Below are positions 1-12,500 of a stretch of 64,000 nt of DNA, in pieces (position 1 is the stretch's first letter; the number at the start of each line of letters is the position of its first letter). The notes below the pieces were generated by a model. That model saw only the letters and a program-made list of their open reading frames with translations. It was not told where the DNA came from and searched no databases. The DNA comes from Arthrobotrys musiformis (taxonomy: Eukaryota; Ascomycota; Orbiliomycetes; Orbiliales; Orbiliaceae): assembly GCA_036971715.1 (NCBI GenBank), contig JAVHJL010000002.1:1148501-1212500 (forward strand). Direction: 5' to 3'. The position numbers were made by a program, and so were the translations under genes.

Positions 1-420
1 CTCCTTTCGTGATAGATATTTGAAGAGAGTACGCACCGACAGCACCACACTGAATCAGTGATCTGTGTCAACTTATCGGTAACACGGTTGGCGATGTATG
101 CACCCGTTGTAGTTCTGCTGTCGGCACCTAATATAACCCCGCCGTCGAATTCGATGGCCATACTTTATACCCCATCTTCGTTAGCTTCCCTCCGCTGAGG
201 CTTTGGAGTTGGTTAGGCGGTGTACATTGAGGTTCCTAGACTAGGATAGATGTTAGATAGGAGTGAAGTTAGGGGATATATGGATGACGTACTTTACTTC
301 TCCCTTCTTGAGGTGCTCCATATCGACGTGGATGCCATCTAGAACCTGTTAGCTACGGTAGCTTGGTCGGTGGGATAACACGGACGGACCTTCGGTCAGA
401 TTCCCGGTTCTGGAGACCAT
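1..420 (-). CDS. PRE3: Proteasome subunit beta type-1 (N-terminal part, cut by window start)
   Basis: Encodes the start of the caspase-like catalytic beta-1 subunit of the 20S proteasome. Exons on the minus strand are 420-390, 338-293, 240-226 and 162-37; the gene continues beyond position 1. Joined, they read through KKGEVNLGTSIMA, where the bond between Gly and Thr is the propeptide cleavage site and Thr becomes the catalytic nucleophile. This is followed by GVILGADSRTTTGAYIANR and a WCCR end at the last donor (GTGCGT). The third exon is only 15 nt, and all phases agree. Branch points of CTAAC type precede the acceptors at 339 and 241. The start at 420 (MVSRTGNLTE) is less certain than the body because beta-1 propeptides vary between species. 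Identification rests on strong similarity to fungal beta-1 subunits. Confidence 0.9.
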
Positions 421-1445
421 GGTAGCAGCTGTAATCGAGATCGTGAGAGGGTACGGGGTATAAATGGGGTATGAAGCTTGGATGGTGGTGGTGGTGACGG
501 CGGTGGTAGTATAGATTCGTGAAGTGGGATTGCGTGGAGGAGCTTAGAGCTGGTGAGGTTTGAACGCGTGTGCTGGTCCCCGGGGACTTGGGTTCGGGAG
601 CTTTGGGTGGCCCCCGGTGCCAAGGACTGCAACGCGGTTTGTAGTGAAAATACAACATTTTGTAGTTCGATGTTCAATGTTCAGACGTTTCATGCAAATT
701 GTATTGTCGCGTTATGTTAGAGCGGTAATGCAATCCTGAAGAAAGCTTTAGAGGCGAAGAAGTGGATCGTAACATATTACACGCCTCTTTTATGCGGTAT
801 GATTATTAAAAATTAGTTTGAAAAAAAGATGCTGTAGTGTTAGTCCAGTGCAAAGATTCAGGTCGTAGTCTATACAAACCTAACCATGCCAAAGGATCAT
901 TACAACTAAAGTATGTTATTGATCTCATAGCAAGACATCTTGATACATGGCCGCGCTGAATATAAATTTAATTGGTCCAGCTCTGAAGCTAAAATTGCTC
1001 GATCTATAGACATTCACAAACCTCCAGGTGGGGGGCACTTGAGCCAGCCGCATCTTTATAAATTAATTTAGATGCCTCGCCGACTGACAGGGAAAATCTA
1101 AAATCCCACCCAGTTGGTTCGTTTTATAGAGCACACTGGGGGCACGTATGAGAGTCTAAGCCCTCTATTGAGGTTGCTTGTTCAGCACACTTGTCCAAAT
1201 GGGTCGATTTACGAGAGTTGGTGAAAGAACTGGGCTTACGTCGGGCAGTACTTGAAGAAAACGCCCCAGAACTGTTCCCACGAGGGCAGAAGTTTAAAAA
1301 TACCTTGCAGAAACTTCTTTAGTTTAAAATTTTTTTTGGTTCCTTCGATTTTATTCCATCTTCCTGCTATTTGTAGCCAGTATTTCAATCTAGCTAGAAT
1401 ATCGAGTCCTGCACCTAGCTTGTGTACAGCGCTATAGCTCTAGTC
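421..1445. promoter_or_regulatory. Divergent intergenic region, PRE3 / secreted protein
   Basis: About 1 kb between the divergently oriented PRE3 and the first secreted-protein gene. It is AT-rich from about 660 onward, with a purine-rich GGTGGTGGTGGTGA stretch near 484. It presumably holds both promoters. I see no convincing coding exon or RNA gene. Confidence 0.4.
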
Positions 1446-2768
1446 ATGTTCCTCTCATTTCCGTCTCTTAAGCCTGGAAAGGATGGGGTTGGCTCTTCCA
1501 CCGCTAGCTGGGGCGCCATGTGTATACTGGTTGTTCTGGTAAATACGGGTCAGATGGTCCTCGCGTCCTCCCTGGGATCTAGCGGTTCCACGAGCCCAAA
1601 TACTCTAACTTCAATGAAAACATCGCTCCCATTCATAACATCTACAAGTCAAATAGATCTGAAACCAACCTCAACCACACCAGCTGCAGCCCCTAAGGTC
1701 GTGGCAACCGAAACCATCGGTTTTCACACGACCCTAAAAACCATCCCAACCGCAAATCCTTCCGCAAGTACCTCCCCAAACATTGGCGGAAGAATAGTGG
1801 ACCCCTCATTCTTCTACACTAGTCCTATGGTGGTCATATGCCCGGATGCATTCGTAGTTATGCAGCGTTATGAAGACGTAGGAAACGGCGTGATGCAATG
1901 GAGTGCCGAAAGCGGCATGCCACAGAGTGAATGGGCTAGAACGGTGAGGCTTATGAGAACCATGGTGGATCATCTCGACGCTAGAGGGTCGGGGGTGGTG
2001 AGGGGGACGATTTTATGCTGTGAATCACTCCTTTGTAATGAGAACGGACAGATTATCCCGAACCCCAACAGTGTGGACTGTCAACGTATGTCGGCATGGG
2101 ACCCGGCAAGGTGTACCTATATTTCTGGTAGGTCCCCCCCCTTTTTTTTTGTCTTTTGTTTTCTTTTCCCCTTCTTCTTCTAAGTTTCCATACACGCGCG
2201 CCGTGGAAATCGGTATTTTTTTTTTGTATAAAAGCCGTTGCGAAAATGGTACGGGATGGCTGACTTGGATTACGGCACAGGCTGCTACTGCTATGCGCAG
2301 CTAGGACAACCCTTAGCCGTCGCAGAAGGACACCACATTCCCACTCTTAGACACTACCAAGAAGCAATCGATAGAATCCCCGAAAGTGTCCGGGCGATGA
2401 ACCAATTCTGGACTTGGACAGTAGACCCCCGTATAGCCCGTTATCAGGGCCAAGCACTCGGCTTCACCCCGCAGGTAGGGGTTAACGTCGCTGCGGCAGG
2501 GGACCCGCCGTTTTATTTGGAATTCGCGGAGGACGGGCGACCGCGTCCTAATAATTACGGTCCGGGGAACTCGGATGAATTTTTTGATTTTGGAAAGTGG
2601 GACGATGATCAGTTTTCGAAGCAGAGATCCGGTTTTAATAGGTGGGATCGGGATTTTGGGGGCTCTGAGGGGTCGGGGGGTATTGGGGCTAAGAAGCGCG
2701 ATGTCTTGCCGCAGGGGGTAACAGGTGAGGTTGATGAGGTTGAAAGCAGTCCTGATGTGAGAGTATAA
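1446..2768 (+). CDS. Predicted secreted protein of unknown function (paralogue A)
   Basis: Two exons, 1446-2127 and 2281-2768, give about 389 residues; the intron is phase 1 with a GTAGGT donor. The ATG at 1446 puts a hydrophobic segment (MCILVVLVNTGQMVLASS) about 25 residues from the N-terminus, the same spacing as in the paralogue at 3219-4595. An ATG at 1518, starting directly at that segment, is the alternative. A Ser/Thr/Pro-rich linker follows, then a Cys-rich core with FFYTSPMVVICPD, ILCCESLLC and, after the intron, CYCYAQLGQP and VDPRIARYQGQ. The C-terminus is Gly/Asp-rich. I recognise no named domain. Secretion is inferred from the hydrophobic leader and the paired cysteines. Confidence 0.75.
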
Positions 2769-3218
2769 GATAGGGCTAAGGAGTGTAGCTCTACGCTAGA
2801 CGTGAGTTCTGATCCTTTACATTTACTGCTAGTTTCTATATTTCTAGACTTAGTTTGATATTAAATTATGATTTCTGCAGCATCCAGAGCCTCATCCTGT
2901 AGTTTGAACTCAGTCTAATACATAAGGTAGACAATCAAGTTTAATACTCCACAATCTCAAACACAAGAAAGTTCACAAGGAGCACCACCATGCCTGGGCG
3001 GAGCTATTATAGACTATCTCCTGATGGCAATGCTTTTCCAAAGGCTAAGGAGGTAATGTATTATATCGATACGTATTTTAATTTTAGTAAACTTCGGATT
3101 GTTTGAAAAGTCATTCATCATAGAACCATCAAGCATGAGTCTAAAGGATATATTATAGTGTACATATGTATGCACAGAGAAAAGTAAATATGCAATTAAC
3201 GCATAGAACCAAAGATTA
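2769..3218. other. Convergent intergenic region
   Basis: About 450 bases between the 3' ends of the two tail-to-tail secreted-protein genes. It is AT-rich and presumably holds both 3' ends. I see no other feature. Confidence 0.35.
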
Positions 3219-4595
3219 TTATCCCTCCACCGAGCTACCCGATATCGCCAGATTATCCCGTGCAACCTGCCCTTCAGGCACCTGAACTACCTGATCAGGA
3301 TCTGACCCCTCCACCTCCCGCTTCCACGGCGGGGAGCTTCCCGAACCAACGTAAGGCATTGCGGGACCAAATCCGTTCTCCCCATCCACATCTCCCAACC
3401 ACCGCCATATACGCTCATGCGCACCCCTGAGCATCGGATCCTCCGGTTCAACAAACGGCGGCATATCCGCCAAATTATGCGGCGTGCCCAAAAGATTACC
3501 CGGTACTTCGACATAATGCGGCGGGTCACCGGGAGCCGCAATGTTAACCCTCCTATTCTCGGTTATGTAATAGGTCTCGGCTCTGTGACCTATTGTCTGA
3601 GCGGTATATTCTGCGATGGCGGGGTCAACGATCCATTCCCAGCCGAAGTTGTCCGGGTGGTCTATGATGGTCCGCGGGATGGAATTTATTGATTTTTGGT
3701 AGAGGTGGAGGGGTCTGCGGAGTAACCCCTCTGGAACCCTGGGTTGGCCGAGTTTTGCGTAGCACTGACAGTCTGTGTCCGTTTTATCGTTAGAAAGGGT
3801 TGATGCAAACTATCAGGGGATATAGTTAAGGGAAGGGAGGGGGCCGTATATCATTAACTAGAATGGGGGGTTTCTTAGGTACGTACTAAAAAAGCCGATA
3901 CACATCCCCAAGGATACGTGACTGGCGCACCCCCTCTTTCTAGGGTCCATATCATTCACTATCATCGTCCCAGTAGACTCATCGCACAAACATTCTGAAC
4001 ATGTACCTCGTAGTCTGGCAGAGTATTCCTTGAAGAACTTACCCCCGTCTGGCTCGCCGCTCTTTTCTATGACATCCTTCATCGACTCCATAAGGCCATG
4101 CCATTCCATATTGGTTATCCCGAAAGAGGTGCTGTCTATAGCCATCGGGTTGAAGGCATAGTATATCATATTTTCGAGGGCTTCTGAAATGGGGAGGCAT
4201 TGGACGGTCATCGGGGCTTCGTAGAAGAATTCGGGGAAGTACACACGCGGTTTGTTCAAGCTGGTGACGTTTTGAGGAGGGGACAGGGGCTTGACTGTTA
4301 TATTTAAAGTTTTGGTGGTGAGGTTCCCGATGTCGACATTACTGCTGATGTTTAATTTGAGAGACTGATTCGGAGTACTTTCTAGTATACTAGAGGTGTT
4401 TGTGAGTAGAAGCGAGGGAGGTTGTGGTGATGTATAATTTGAGGCGAGATTTGAAGACAACTGTGCGGATGTGATTGGAAAAGATGTTATTCCGCCAGTC
4501 AGTGTGAAGAGAAGAACGAGGAGGGGCAGCAGATCTGTACATGGGCGGAATTTCGTGAAGTATCTAGGTCTGCTGTTGGATATCGTAGCCGCCAT
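3219..4595 (-). CDS. Predicted secreted protein of unknown function (paralogue B)
   Basis: Two exons on the minus strand, 4595-3887 and 3772-3219, give about 420 residues. The intron has a GTACGT donor and phase 1, at the same alignment position as in the gene at 1446-2768. After about 22 residues comes a hydrophobic segment (LLPLLVLLFTLTGG) and then an Asn/Ser/Thr-rich region with many N-glycosylation sequons. The shared core reads FFYEAPMTVQCLP, CSECLCDESTG, then across the junction NCQCYAKLGQP, IVDPAIAEYTAQ and APGDPPHYVEV. The matches CYAxLGQP, VDPxIAxYxxQ and GDPPxYxE between the two genes show common descent. Function is not recognised; an extracellular role is inferred. Confidence 0.78.
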
Positions 4596-6420
4596 GACGG
4601 ATCTCTACATAGACGATCATGCATATAAAAGGTCTCGAATCTAGACCCCTCTGTTATATATAATTATAATGATATGAGTACTTGATATCGATTAAAGAGG
4701 GGAAAATCCTGGGATAAGAATCTGGATCCTAAAAGCCGTGGTGCTATAGATATCTATATCTATCAAAATCGGCCGCATTTACAAGCTTAAGAGCACCGCC
4801 GCATTTCTCTTCATATAATGTATATACAACTTTTCTTTAGTTTTTCTTCTGCACCGAATTAATATTAATCCCAACCACCCCTGCCACGTTTCAGGGAGAG
4901 GTTCATCGACCAATGCGAAGCCAGATGTAACTGTTACTGAATTTTATGTTGGTCGATTTAAAAGTTAGTGGCATGGAGGTGCGCGTGCGTACGGCTAAGC
5001 TTTTAACATTAGGCGTCGACGCGTCAGTTTAGGCCTTACTTTTGGTCACGTAGGGGAAATCGAGTGTTTTCTGGAACGGTAAATCCGCCTTACGTTGGCT
5101 GTCAGGGGAACTCAGAAAAACTGAATACTTTATAAGATCTTAAGACGTATGGATTTTTAAAAGTGGTCGAAAAAAAACGCATGAAAACCCTTACGGTAGA
5201 TATATTCAAGTATTCCAGTTATGTACGTTATGCACCCAGGTTATTGTAGCAAGGTTTCGACGCATGCATGATATCAAAATGTGTCTACTAATATCGACCG
5301 CGGATTTAACATAGAACTTTTGAATGTGTTTGTGGCATAGCCGTTAAAAGAAGATATATAAAATCTAGTGCAAAGAATAAGTTACATAATTGAAACTCAT
5401 TAAGCAGCAGAACTCACTTTGCATTGTTGTAAAATCAAATGCACAGCGCTATGCGACCAACACTCGAATTCATGTTGTAAGTACTTAGGTATCTAGGAAT
5501 ATAAAGCTCCAGTGTCAAGATTGAGACTGGAACAGCCTTGCAAAATCCAACATTTAATGGATGTGTTGGATCCGGCTCATTGCCGCGGCCGGCATGGGCA
5601 TCCTCGATTCGAGGCTCTTTCGCATGTACGGCAACGCTGCTGAAACAAACCGTGACCGATTTCGATCTCAAGCCACCTCGGAATAGTTCGAATTCGAGAG
5701 GGTGGCGACAGACACACGAGACTATAGCGTCCAGTATTATATATAATTATCGGAATATAGATAAATACTATGTATATCTGCATGATATCTGCAACCTCGA
5801 AAAATTTTATTCTCGTGATCAAGACAGTATCAACAGTGCAAAAGTCTTGGATTACGGGAGGGGAGGAAAAAAAGTGAACAGCATTGCGTATGACCGGCCA
5901 CCGTTTATTGAAGGGTGATTTGGAAAGGAATGGATCATTTGACGAGATGTATCGAAGGGCAAAGTGCATCCGAGCCCCAAACCCAAGGCAGCTTTGGAAC
6001 CCCCAAAAATGTCTGTGTTCACGTCCTAATAATATGGAAAAGATGGAAAAGGACGAAATTGTAATTTCGCAGAGCGTTATAGTTCAGGAAGGACCCTGTC
6101 AACTGTGGAGATGGTAGCAGGGGTGATTCGCGATAAAACCCTGCTGATAGTTGAACTAGATAATAGCCCATCGATCCTGGATAATACTCACAATAAAGAA
6201 CCTGTCACCCAACCCCCCTCCCCTTGTCCACGTTATTTGTACGTGTGTAATTGCGAAGTTTAACGTTCGAGAAAGAAGTTGAAGGGTAATCTTGGATTAA
6301 TATTTTTGCATTGGCGATGTCGCTTCCGTGGGATAGCTGCATGTTCCTAAACACACCGATGGAGAATAGAATGTTCTTAGAATGAATAATTCTTTTTTTT
6401 ATATTTTATTTTTATTCAAC
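4596..6420. other. Gene-poor AT-rich region
   Basis: About 1.8 kb upstream of both the secreted paralogue B and the Bem46 gene. It has scattered stops in all frames and many short AT runs. A more GC-balanced island near 5540-5710 carries only short open frames on both strands, with no recognisable domain and no supporting splice sites. I see no transposon ends or RNA gene. Confidence 0.4.
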
Positions 6421-7330
6421 AAAATCTTTTCCTTCTTTCTTTCTGACAGCTAATTAGTTCTTCCATTCCTTTTCTTCTTGTTCTTGTTCTATTCTGTCTT
6501 GGTCTTCACCTTTGAATCCTTCTGGCCGAGTTGACTGAGCACCATCTTCAATCATCATCATCTTTCACCTTGACCTTGACCTTCACCTTCTCGACGTCTG
6601 TGCTGCAGCTGTTGGATCTTTAAGTCCTCTCCCAATTGGCAGTTTGTTTGTCGCACAGAACAGGACAGACAACCAGGTCTTCACCTCGTTGCCTTTTCTT
6701 GCTCTTCCTTCGTCGTCGTCGTTGCGTTTGTTCAGTGCCTGCTGCCTGTCCTGTTGGCCCGCGGACCGGGGCGCCGGTCAAACGTCCAACTCGATGCCAC
6801 ATCAACCACCACCACCACCGCCATTCACAGCAACGGATTGCTCCTCCTCCAGCTCTCTGCCTTCAACTCAGTCTCCATCGAACCCTCCCTCCCCACCGCA
6901 GCCGTCGTCTAGGAAGCCGAAACTCCTTTACATCTTCTCGTCCCGCCCACTGTCCGTTGCTCCTGTCATTTCCACTCCAACCTCGGTTTCCACTTCCACT
7001 CCCAGTTCCCCGACCGACGAGGTTGTTCCCGGCTTCATCACCGCAGCACCAGCCAGTGCGAATGCCAAACACGTCCAAATCTCGCTTGAGTCGCTCCACA
7101 CCGCCATTCTAAACACCAGTCCGGACACACCTTCCGCCCAGCCACTCAACCCCCCACAACCTCCACCATCTCAACCACAGTCACAACCTCAAACACCGCC
7201 CCCTCCTCCACCACCTCCACCACGAGCACCGGCCGAAGCTTCACCACAGCCGCCAAGACGGTCCTTCACCAAGTCACGAAAGCGATTCTCCACGGCCAGT
7301 GGCTACAGCCGAAAATCGACTAGCAGTACG
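6421..7330 (+). promoter_or_regulatory. Pyrimidine-rich leader of the Bem46 gene, open in frame from 6794
   Basis: A strongly C/T-rich stretch (6430-6720) is followed by an open frame with an ATG at 6794 that runs without a stop into the Bem46 start at 7331. It would add 179 residues rich in Pro, Ser and Gln, including two poly-Pro runs. Bem46 proteins normally begin just before their membrane anchor, so most of this is probably 5' leader. A longer isoform cannot be excluded from sequence. Confidence 0.45.
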
Positions 7331-8475
7331 ATGTCGAACTTCTGGACTGAAGTGGTCAACACGACTGCTTTTTCGTACCTCAAGTTCTCGATCGCGGCGA
7401 GCACGGGTGTTGCTGCTTTATTGTCTACTGCGCTTTATTTCAAGCAGAAGTATGTTTTATTTGAGTACCCTTATCTGTTGATTACTACTCTATCCAGGGT
7501 GGTAAATTGAAAGCAGAAGGTGGGAGAATAAGGAAGGCTAATTGTCAAAAAAAATAGTGACCTGATCTACCCGCGTCATTTCCCGCCGGAAGCACGAACC
7601 GAGCTATGGGATCCGTCGAGGTTTCACATGATTAATTGGGAAACAGTCGATCTGACGACTCCGGACGGCGAGACCCTCCGGTCGTACTTTTTGAGAGGAC
7701 AGGGGATTCAGAGGAAAGGGATTACGGTGTTGATGTTCCATGGCAATGCTGGGAACGTGGGGCATCGGATTCCGATTGCGAAGGTGTTTGCTGAGCAGAT
7801 GGGGTGTAATGTTTTCATGCTGGGGTATCGAGGGTATGGTTTTTCTATTTCTAGGGAAAGAGACAAGAGGAGTGGGCAAGAAAGCTAATGTGGTGGTAGA
7901 TATGGATTGAGTACTGGAAAACCTGACGAGAAGGGTCTTAAAGTTGATGCTGAAACCGCTCTCGACTGGATCTTCAAGAACGACGAGACCAAGGGGACGA
8001 AAGTTGTGGTTTACGGACAGTCCTTGGGAGGGGCGCTTGGGATCGCGACTGCTGCCAAACACCAGGACCAACTTTCAGGACTTATCCTTGAGAATACCTT
8101 CACCAGCATGAGAGACGTCATTCCCAAGTCAGTATTTCCCAGGCTGCACTCGATAACTTATTGCTAATTATTGGGGTATTTAGTGTCTTCCCGCCCGCCA
8201 AATACATTGCCCGACTTTGTCATCAAGTCTGGCCTTCCGAAGAAATCATCCCGAAGGTCAACAAGATCCCTGTACTGTTTCTCAGCGGACTCCAAGACGA
8301 ACTAGTACCGCCAGCTCATATGAGACGATTGCACGCGATTTCCAAAGCACCGGTTAAAGTATGGAGGGATTTCCCGAACGGCAGCCATAATGATTCGGTG
8401 ATGGAGCCTGGATACTTTGAACATGTCAACGATTTTATCAACGATGAGGTTATGAGGCATAAGAAAGGACAGTGA
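7331..8475 (+). CDS. bem46: Bem46-family alpha/beta hydrolase
   Basis: Exons 7331-7449, 7558-7833, 7900-8127 and 8184-8475 give 304 residues, typical for Bem46/ABHD13. An N-terminal membrane anchor (about residues 8-34) is followed by the DLIYPRHFPPEAR segment, the HGNAGN oxyanion-region motif and the nucleophile elbow GQSLGG. The catalytic triad can be placed at Ser173, Asp246 (in SGLQDELVPP) and His276 (in FPNGSHND). Bem46 proteins are conserved eukaryotic membrane-anchored serine hydrolases, at the ER or plasma membrane in fungi, and affect cell polarity in Neurospora; their substrate is unknown. All splice junctions keep frame. The start at 7331 (MSNFW) is chosen because it gives the family-typical N-terminus. 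An ATG at 6794 would give a 483-residue form. Confidence 0.93.
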
Positions 8476-9572
8476 TATATCTCTGTGGTCTTGGGGCTAT
8501 CTTTCTGGTCCGCTATTATCTTTCTTCCCTCCTTCTTTTCTATTTTTTTCTCTTCTCGGTTTCTTTCGGCATGGGATTGATTTATATATACCTGATTGAT
8601 GCATGGGGCGGCGTTCTGCGTGTCCTTTTTTTTTTCTTTTCTCACTACAGCTTTCTACTATCATTACTGTTTCCATCATATTATCCATTCCCCATTGTTT
8701 GTTTTCCACCGGCCGGGTTTTTTCTCCCTCGTTCTTTCTTTTCTTCACAAGGTATTAATATGATGGATACTTAGAGTACGGCGGGCAGCCATGCAGATGC
8801 AGATGCAGACGCAGACGAGTATTAGAGATGATACCCCTGGGACTCACTGGCATTGTTTTATTCCCTTTTTTCTTCTATCAACCGGAGGACAGAAATAGTC
8901 TTCCTAATTTCGTGTAATTATATTCTATAATATCGAGTAATGAATGTGTATTATAAAGAAGCCCTCCTCTCAGCCTTTTTGAGATAAAGATGTCAGCCTT
9001 GTCTTGCTTGCCGTTTGAACCCCAGCTGATGTTTTAGCGCCATTTGCATTGGGCCGAACGATAACGATAATCCACGACCCCTGCAGAAATTTTGGGAGTC
9101 ACGAATATTATGCAGCTTCTTTCAGGAACCACAAAAAAGTTCTTCGGCTGGGGTGACGTTTCGGGTGGGAGAATATGAATCGGATGATGATTCATTCTGA
9201 ACTGTTACGAACAATTTGTGATCTGGGTTGGGCCTAAGCCTAGTTCGACTTGGCTTCAGTGGTTTTATAATCGATTTGAAGCTGTTGGTGGCGATGTCGT
9301 AGCTTGCTTTTAATTTGAATACTTCCTTTGAGCTCGTTCTGATCTTTTCTTCTTCTCTTCCTTCTTTCATCTTCTAGCAAACATCGACAAGCATCAGCGG
9401 TAGTATTCACAAATCTTCCATAACTTGCTCCCATTTTTTCTAGCGAGCATTTAAATATTTGATTCCAGACCGTTGACTGGGCCAAACCTAGTCTCGGGAC
9501 CAAACCAACATCCACTACTACTACAACATCGAATTCAAGATTCAAGAAAATCCACAACGGAAACAAGCAAAT
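8476..9572. other. Intergenic region between Bem46 and the NFX1-type gene
   Basis: About 1.1 kb holding the presumed Bem46 3' end (T-rich, 8500-8750) and the promoter and leader of the downstream gene. The leader is pyrimidine-rich around 9340-9370. No coding exon is supported. Confidence 0.4.
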
Positions 9573-12500
9573 ATGGCAGACCCCACGTCGCCACCCACAA
9601 ATTCACCACACCCGTCGCAGCAACAGCCGACATCATCACAAAACCAGAGAAATAGGAATAGAAGAAGACCCCCGCGACGGACGCAAGATGCACAAGCATC
9701 GGCCGAATCGCTCCACTCCGACGTACAAAACGCAGATTCCCCGGCTTCTGGGACACCGAGGGCGGCGCAGGGTCATAGGGGGGATATCAGGACGAATGTT
9801 AGCTCCGGAGATTCCAGGGGGGGATCGACGTCGAGCTCGGGTAGAGGGGGTAGAAGGGGTGGGGGCAGGTACGGGCAGGCTACGCGGTATCCGAGGACTC
9901 AAGCTTCATCCGTAACGGCGCCGGCGGAAACGGCGGAAACGGGTGGTGAAGCTTCTTCGGCCGCCAATGCTGCTAGGGGGAATACGGCCAGACAGAGGGC
10001 CCGTCGAGGCGGTGCTTTCGTCCCCGGGGGCCGTCAGTTCGGTGGGCAATTGACCCGTCCTGAAGCTACACATCCAACAGGGGAAGACGAGGAGGAAGGG
10101 GAATCATCTACAATCCACCGTGAAGCCGGTACATCATCATCAGCACAGCCCGTAAACCCCTCCCAACCAACAATAGTAATCGAATCCACAACCCCGACAA
10201 CATCAAGCAAACCCCGCCGCCAACGAGGCGCCCACAAACCCCCCTCCACCCTCCGAGAAGCAGAATCCCTAACCACAAGAATCCACACCGAGATTTCCAC
10301 CGGAGAATACGAATGCATGATCTGTTACTCCTCCGTCACCCGGAAGTCCAAAGTCTGGGACTGCTCCACCTGCTACGCGGTCTTCCACCTACACTGTATC
10401 AAGAAATGGGCGAAACAGGCGTTGGACGTTCCATCAGCTTCGAATGATGAAATAGTCCCGCAGAGAACATGGCGTTGTCCGGGCTGTCAGAGTACCAGCA
10501 CCGAAGCACCGGAGCGGTATACCTGCTGGTGCGGCAAAACCGACTCGCCGGAGGTAGCTAGGTTCGTACCGCCGCATAGTTGTGGACAGACGTGTAATAA
10601 ACCTCGCGAACCGCCTGCTGCGGGGAAAACTAGTGCCTGCCCGCACGGTTGTGATTTACAATGCCACGCAGGACCTTGTCCGCCCTGTAGCGCTATGGGA
10701 CCCCAGCAGCCGTGTTTTTGTGGGAAGGAAGTTAGTGTTAAGAGGTGTTTGGATACGGACTACGAGAACGGGTGGAGTTGCGGGCAGGTTTGTGGGGATT
10801 TGATGCCCTGCGGGGAACATTTTTGCGAGAGGGGGTGTCATGGTGGGGTTTGTGGCGGGTGTGAGGTCGTGGAAGTTTTGAAGTGTTATTGCGGGGAGAC
10901 GGAGAAGGGGGTTAAGTGCTGCGACAAGCTGGTGGGGAAGACCAGTCTGGAAATAGTAGACGGCGAGGAGAAGATCTGGCAAGGATTTTGGAAGTGCGAG
11001 AGGGTTTGTGGCAAACTATTCGACTGCGGGGAGCATAGGTGCGAAAAGGGATGTCATTCTACAGAAGAGGAGGAACCGCATTGTCCGTTTTCACCGGATG
11101 TCATTCGGTTCTGCCCTTGCGGGAAGACGGAGCTCGGAGAGGATAAGAGAAGGGAGAAATGCACGGATCCTATACCGCATTGTGACGAGGTTTGCGGTAA
11201 GACCCTACCTTGTGGGCACGAATGCCGGGAGATCTGTCATACCGGGGATTGCGGTATGTGTATGCAGGTTGTCGACATATTCTGCAGATGCGGGAAGACC
11301 GGGTCGAGGAGCTTGTGTCTGCAGGGAGATCAAGGCGAGAAGCCGATGTGCAGGAGGGTCTGCCATACGACGTTGAATTGCTTAAGACACGAATGCGGAG
11401 AACGATGTTGTTCTGGAGAGCAAAAGGCGAAAGAAAGGATGGCGGCGAAGAAGAAGGTCAACGTACGAGGAAGAACTGAAGATTTCGAACCGGAGCATAT
11501 TTGCACAAGAGTCTGCGGGAAGCCACTTAAATGTGGATCGCACGACTGTTCGGCACTTTGCCATCGCGGGGCTTGTGGAAGTTGTCTAGAAGCAAGCTTC
11601 GACGAACTAGCCTGGTAAGATTCCCTCTAAATCCCGAACTTCTATGTACAAAAAACGCTAACATACTGTAGTCACTGCGGCCGAACAAGAATAATGCCCC
11701 CAGTCCCCTGCGGCACAAAACCGCCATCCTGCCGCTTCCCCTGCCAACGTTCAAAACTTTGCGGTCACCCAAACTCCACGGACCACCTCTGCCACCTCGA
11801 CGACGAAGCCTGCCCGAACTGCCCCTACCTCGTCCAAAAGCGCTGCGTCTGCGGACGCACCGTCATAAAAAACCAACCATGCTACCGCGACTCCGTCTCC
11901 TGCGGCCAAACCTGCGGCCTCCCACTCAGCTGCGGCAGCCACGTCTGCCTCAAAACCTGCCACGCGGAGGGCGGCTGCCAGGAACCCTGCACCCAAACCT
12001 GCAAGAAATCCCGCCCCCTCTGCGGACACGATTGTCAAGACTCCTGCCACGCCCCGTTCGCATGTAGCGTCAACACCCCCTGTCCTACAAAAGTCACTAT
12101 CTCCTGCCCGTGCGGGAACGTCAAGCAGGAAATCACCTGTAACACCTCGATGAATAACCAACACCCCAAACGTCCGGAGATAAAATGCATAGACGACTGC
12201 AGACGTCGACAACTCGCCGCAGCGTTCAACATCGATCTCGAGAAGAAGGCGGCGGAAGAGGCGATAAACGCCTACAGCGACGATACGCTGGAGTTCTACA
12301 TCGATAATAAAGTCTGGTGCGGGGGCATCGAAAAGATGATGAGAGAGTTCTGCGAGGATCCCGGGAAGGTTAGGTTGGGGTTTAAACCGATGAAATCACA
12401 TTTTAGAGGGTTTATTCACGGATTGGCGGAGGATTATGGGTTGGATTCCGAGAGTCAGGATCCGGAGCCTTACAGGAGTGTGGTTGTGATGAAGAACGGG

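Noticed and set aside
5435..6117. Several short overlapping open frames on both strands around 5540-5970
   Set aside because: No domain, no shared frame across splice sites, and both strands are open over the same interval. Treated as chance.
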